DNA of 14,174 nt from UBA7398 sp964567545 (lineage in GTDB: Bacteria > Actinomycetota > Actinomycetes > Nanopelagicales > Nanopelagicaceae): contig CAZMNB010000027.1 in the NCBI GenBank assembly GCA_964567545.1, forward strand, positions 1-14,174, in the 5' to 3' direction. The stretch's first letter is position 1. Each line of letters starts with the position of its first letter. The notes under the pieces were generated by a model, which saw only the letters and a program-made list of their open reading frames with translations, made no database searches and was not told where the DNA came from. Below, piece by piece: positions 12,380-14,174 of this stretch. The position numbers and the translations under genes are program-made.

Positions 12380-14174
12380 AACTAAGAAGCAAGCGCATTT
12401 AGAAGGTCTACCAATTAAGCACCGCGAAAACCTGCGGAGCTTGGCGATTATCGCCCACGTTGACCATGGCAAGACCACGCTTGTTGATGCCATGTTATGG
12501 CAATCTGGCGCATTCGCTGCTTACAAGGAGCAATCCGAAGGTAAAGAGCGCGTCATGGATTCCATGGATCTAGAGCGCGAAAAAGGAATCACAATTCTTG
12601 CCAAGAACACTGCAGTTAAGCGCGGCGATTCAATCGTTAACATTATTGATACACCGGGCCACGCTGATTTCGGTGGTGAAGTAGAGCGCGGTTTAGAGAT
12701 GGTAGATGGGGTTGCGCTTTTAGTGGATGCATCTGAAGGTCCGCTGCCGCAAACTCGTTTCGTATTGCGCAAAGCGCTAGAAAAGAATCTTCCAGTTATT
12801 TTAATCATAAACAAAGTTGACCGTCCCGATGCAAGAATTGCGGCGGTAGTAGATGAAACTTATGAACTATTTTTAGATCTTGATGCGAATGAAGATCAGA
12901 TTGATTTCCCGATTGTTTATACATCTGCAAAAGCAGGTCGAGCATCACTTAATCGTCCCGTAGATGGTGGCATGCCAGATGCAGCGAACTTAGATGTGCT
13001 CTTCGATACAATCTTCAAAACTATTCCAGCTCCGGTTTATCACGAAGGCGCACCGCTACAAGCACATGTAACAAACTTGGATTCATCGCCATACCTTGGC
13101 CGACTTGCACTTTGCCGCGTTCGCGAAGGTGTAATTCGGAAAGGCCAGATGGTTACTTGGATTAAGACTGCTGGCACAACTGCGAAAGTTAAAGTCTCCG
13201 AACTATTAATTACCGAAGCGCTAGATCGGGTACCTGCGTTAGAAGCGCACCCAGGCGACATCATCGCGGTTGCTGGAATTGAGACTATTACTTTGGGCGA
13301 AACTCTTGCTGATCCTGAAAATGCTCATGCGCTGCCGTTAATTACCGTTGATGAACCATCAATTTCAATGACTATTGGCATCAACACCTCACCACTTGCG
13401 GGCAAGAGCGGGAAATTACTTACTGCTCGCCAAGTTAAGAGTCGGTTAGATGCAGAGCTAGTAGGTAACGTTTCACTTCGAGTTTTAAATACTGAGCGCC
13501 CAGATACTTGGGAAGTTCAAGGTCGCGGCGAACTGCAACTTGCAGTGCTTGTTGAAATCATGAAGCGCGAAGGTTTTGAATTGACTGTCGGTAAGCCACA
13601 GGTTGTTATCAAGAAAGTTGATGGCAAAATTCATGAACCGATGGAACACTTAACAATCGATGCTCCAGAAGATTATTTAGGCGTTATTACCCAATTGATG
13701 GCGCTCCGCAAAGGTCGCATGGAACAGATGGTTAACCATGGCACCGGTTGGATTCGGTTGGATTACCGAGTACCTTCTCGTGGACTTATTGGTTTCCGGA
13801 CCGAGTTCTTAACTGAAACTCGGGGAACTGGATTGCTGCATCACGTTTTTGATGGATATGAAGCTTGGCATGGTGATATCCGAACTCGTGGCACCGGTTC
13901 CTTAGTTTCTGATCGATTAGGCGTTGTAACTTCATACGCGCTTTATGGCACCCAAGATCGCGGCAGTATCTTCGTGGAACCAGGCGATGAAGTTTATGAA
14001 GGTATGGTTATTGGTGAGAATTCACGAAGCGAAGATATGGACGTTAACTGTGTTCGCGAAAAGAAACTTACAAATATGCGTGCATCCGGTACTGATGAAT
14101 CAGAGCGTTTAATTCCGCCGAAGAAGCTCAACATGGAAGGTGCTTTGGAATTCTGTCGTGAGGATGAGTGCGTT
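12372..14174 (+). CDS. typA: Ribosome-binding GTPase TypA/BipA, 3' end cut off
   Basis: TypA is a translational GTPase related to EF-G that assists ribosome assembly and stress or cold adaptation. From the ATG at 12372 the frame is open for 601 codons to the window edge; the family runs a little over 600 residues, so only a short C-terminal piece is missing. G motifs: AHVDHGKTT (28-36), REKGITI (69-75), DTPGHADF (93-100), NKVD (147-150) and SAK (about 187). Domains II and III follow (QGRGELQLAVLVEIMKREGF is typical), then the TypA-specific C-terminal region with SRGLIGFRTEFLT and GTGLLHHVFDGYE. The start codon overlaps the ychF stop (ATGTCTAA), so translation is probably coupled. The mycobacterial typA (Rv1165) is not adjacent to ychF, so this linkage differs. 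Confidence 0.97.
   Translation, partial: MSKTKKQAHLEGLPIKHRENLRSLAIIAHVDHGKTTLVDAMLWQSGAFAAYKEQSEGKERVMDSMDLEREKGITILAKNTAVKRGDSIVNIIDTPGHADFGGEVERGLEMVDGVALLVDASEGPLPQTRFVLRKALEKNLPVILIINKVDRPDARIAAVVDETYELFLDLDANEDQIDFPIVYTSAKAGRASLNRPVDGGMPDAANLDVLFDTIFKTIPAPVYHEGAPLQAHVTNLDSSPYLGRLALCRVREGVIRKGQMVTWIKTAGTTAKVKVSELLITEALDRVPALEAHPGDIIAVAGIETITLGETLADPENAHALPLITVDEPSISMTIGINTSPLAGKSGKLLTARQVKSRLDAELVGNVSLRVLNTERPDTWEVQGRGELQLAVLVEIMKREGFELTVGKPQVVIKKVDGKIHEPMEHLTIDAPEDYLGVITQLMALRKGRMEQMVNHGTGWIRLDYRVPSRGLIGFRTEFLTETRGTGLLHHVFDGYEAWHGDIRTRGTGSLVSDRLGVVTSYALYGTQDRGSIFVEPGDEVYEGMVIGENSRSEDMDVNCVREKKLTNMRASGTDESERLIPPKKLNMEGALEFCREDECV

Noticed and set aside
1..14174. Search for insertion sequences, CRISPR arrays, prophage, defence or secondary-metabolite genes
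   Set aside because: None seen. All substantial coding regions are conserved housekeeping or conserved actinobacterial families in a syntenic order.

Overview
The window is an ordinary stretch of core chromosome from a low-to-mid GC actinobacterium. The gene content and order match the well-known M. tuberculosis block greA (Rv1080c) to ychF (Rv1112), recalled from memory: greA, DUF4307, a small membrane protein, the short Z-prenyl synthase, phoH2, fumarase, xseB, xseA, ispH, DUF6542, ychF. The A/T-leaning third positions, very short intergenic gaps, overlapping genes and probable leaderless starts suggest a streamlined genome, perhaps a freshwater planktonic lineage of the acI/Nanopelagicales type. 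The lineage is an inference; the phylum is much safer.

Layout. At 1-203 is the 3' end of an ABC-2 type permease on the + strand. At 211-1193 on the - strand lie DUF4307 and greA. At 1208-3199 on the + strand is a tight cluster: a 55-residue membrane protein, a SURF1-like protein, DUF3817 and a Z-isoprenyl diphosphate synthase. These are followed by phoH2 (PIN plus PhoH ATPase, 3317-4696). After a 277-bp gap with a structured leader comes a secreted lytic transglycosylase (4974-5555). At 5568-8671 on the - strand is the operon xseA-xseB-fumarase (class I). At 8697-9650 on the + strand is ispH. At 9630-11193 on the - strand are rmuC and DUF6542, and at 11306 to the right edge on the + strand are ychF and typA, the latter cut off by the window end.

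Functions fall into transcription and translation maintenance (GreA, YchF, TypA), DNA repair nucleases (XseA/XseB, RmuC), isoprenoid supply (IspH in the MEP pathway, then a Z-prenyl synthase), central metabolism and respiration (class I fumarase, SURF1), RNA metabolism (PhoH2) and envelope remodelling (transglycosylase).

I found no mobile element, CRISPR array, tRNA, rRNA, phage gene or defence system. The most interesting points are in the non-coding parts. Two very short divergent intergenic regions each appear to hold two overlapping -10 boxes exactly six bases from both start codons. The transglycosylase leader contains mutually exclusive hairpins and a stretch that resembles the 3' end of the c-di-AMP (ydaO) riboswitch, though the rest of that aptamer is not visible. 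Compared with the mycobacterial locus, mca is missing and the fumarase is class I instead of class II.
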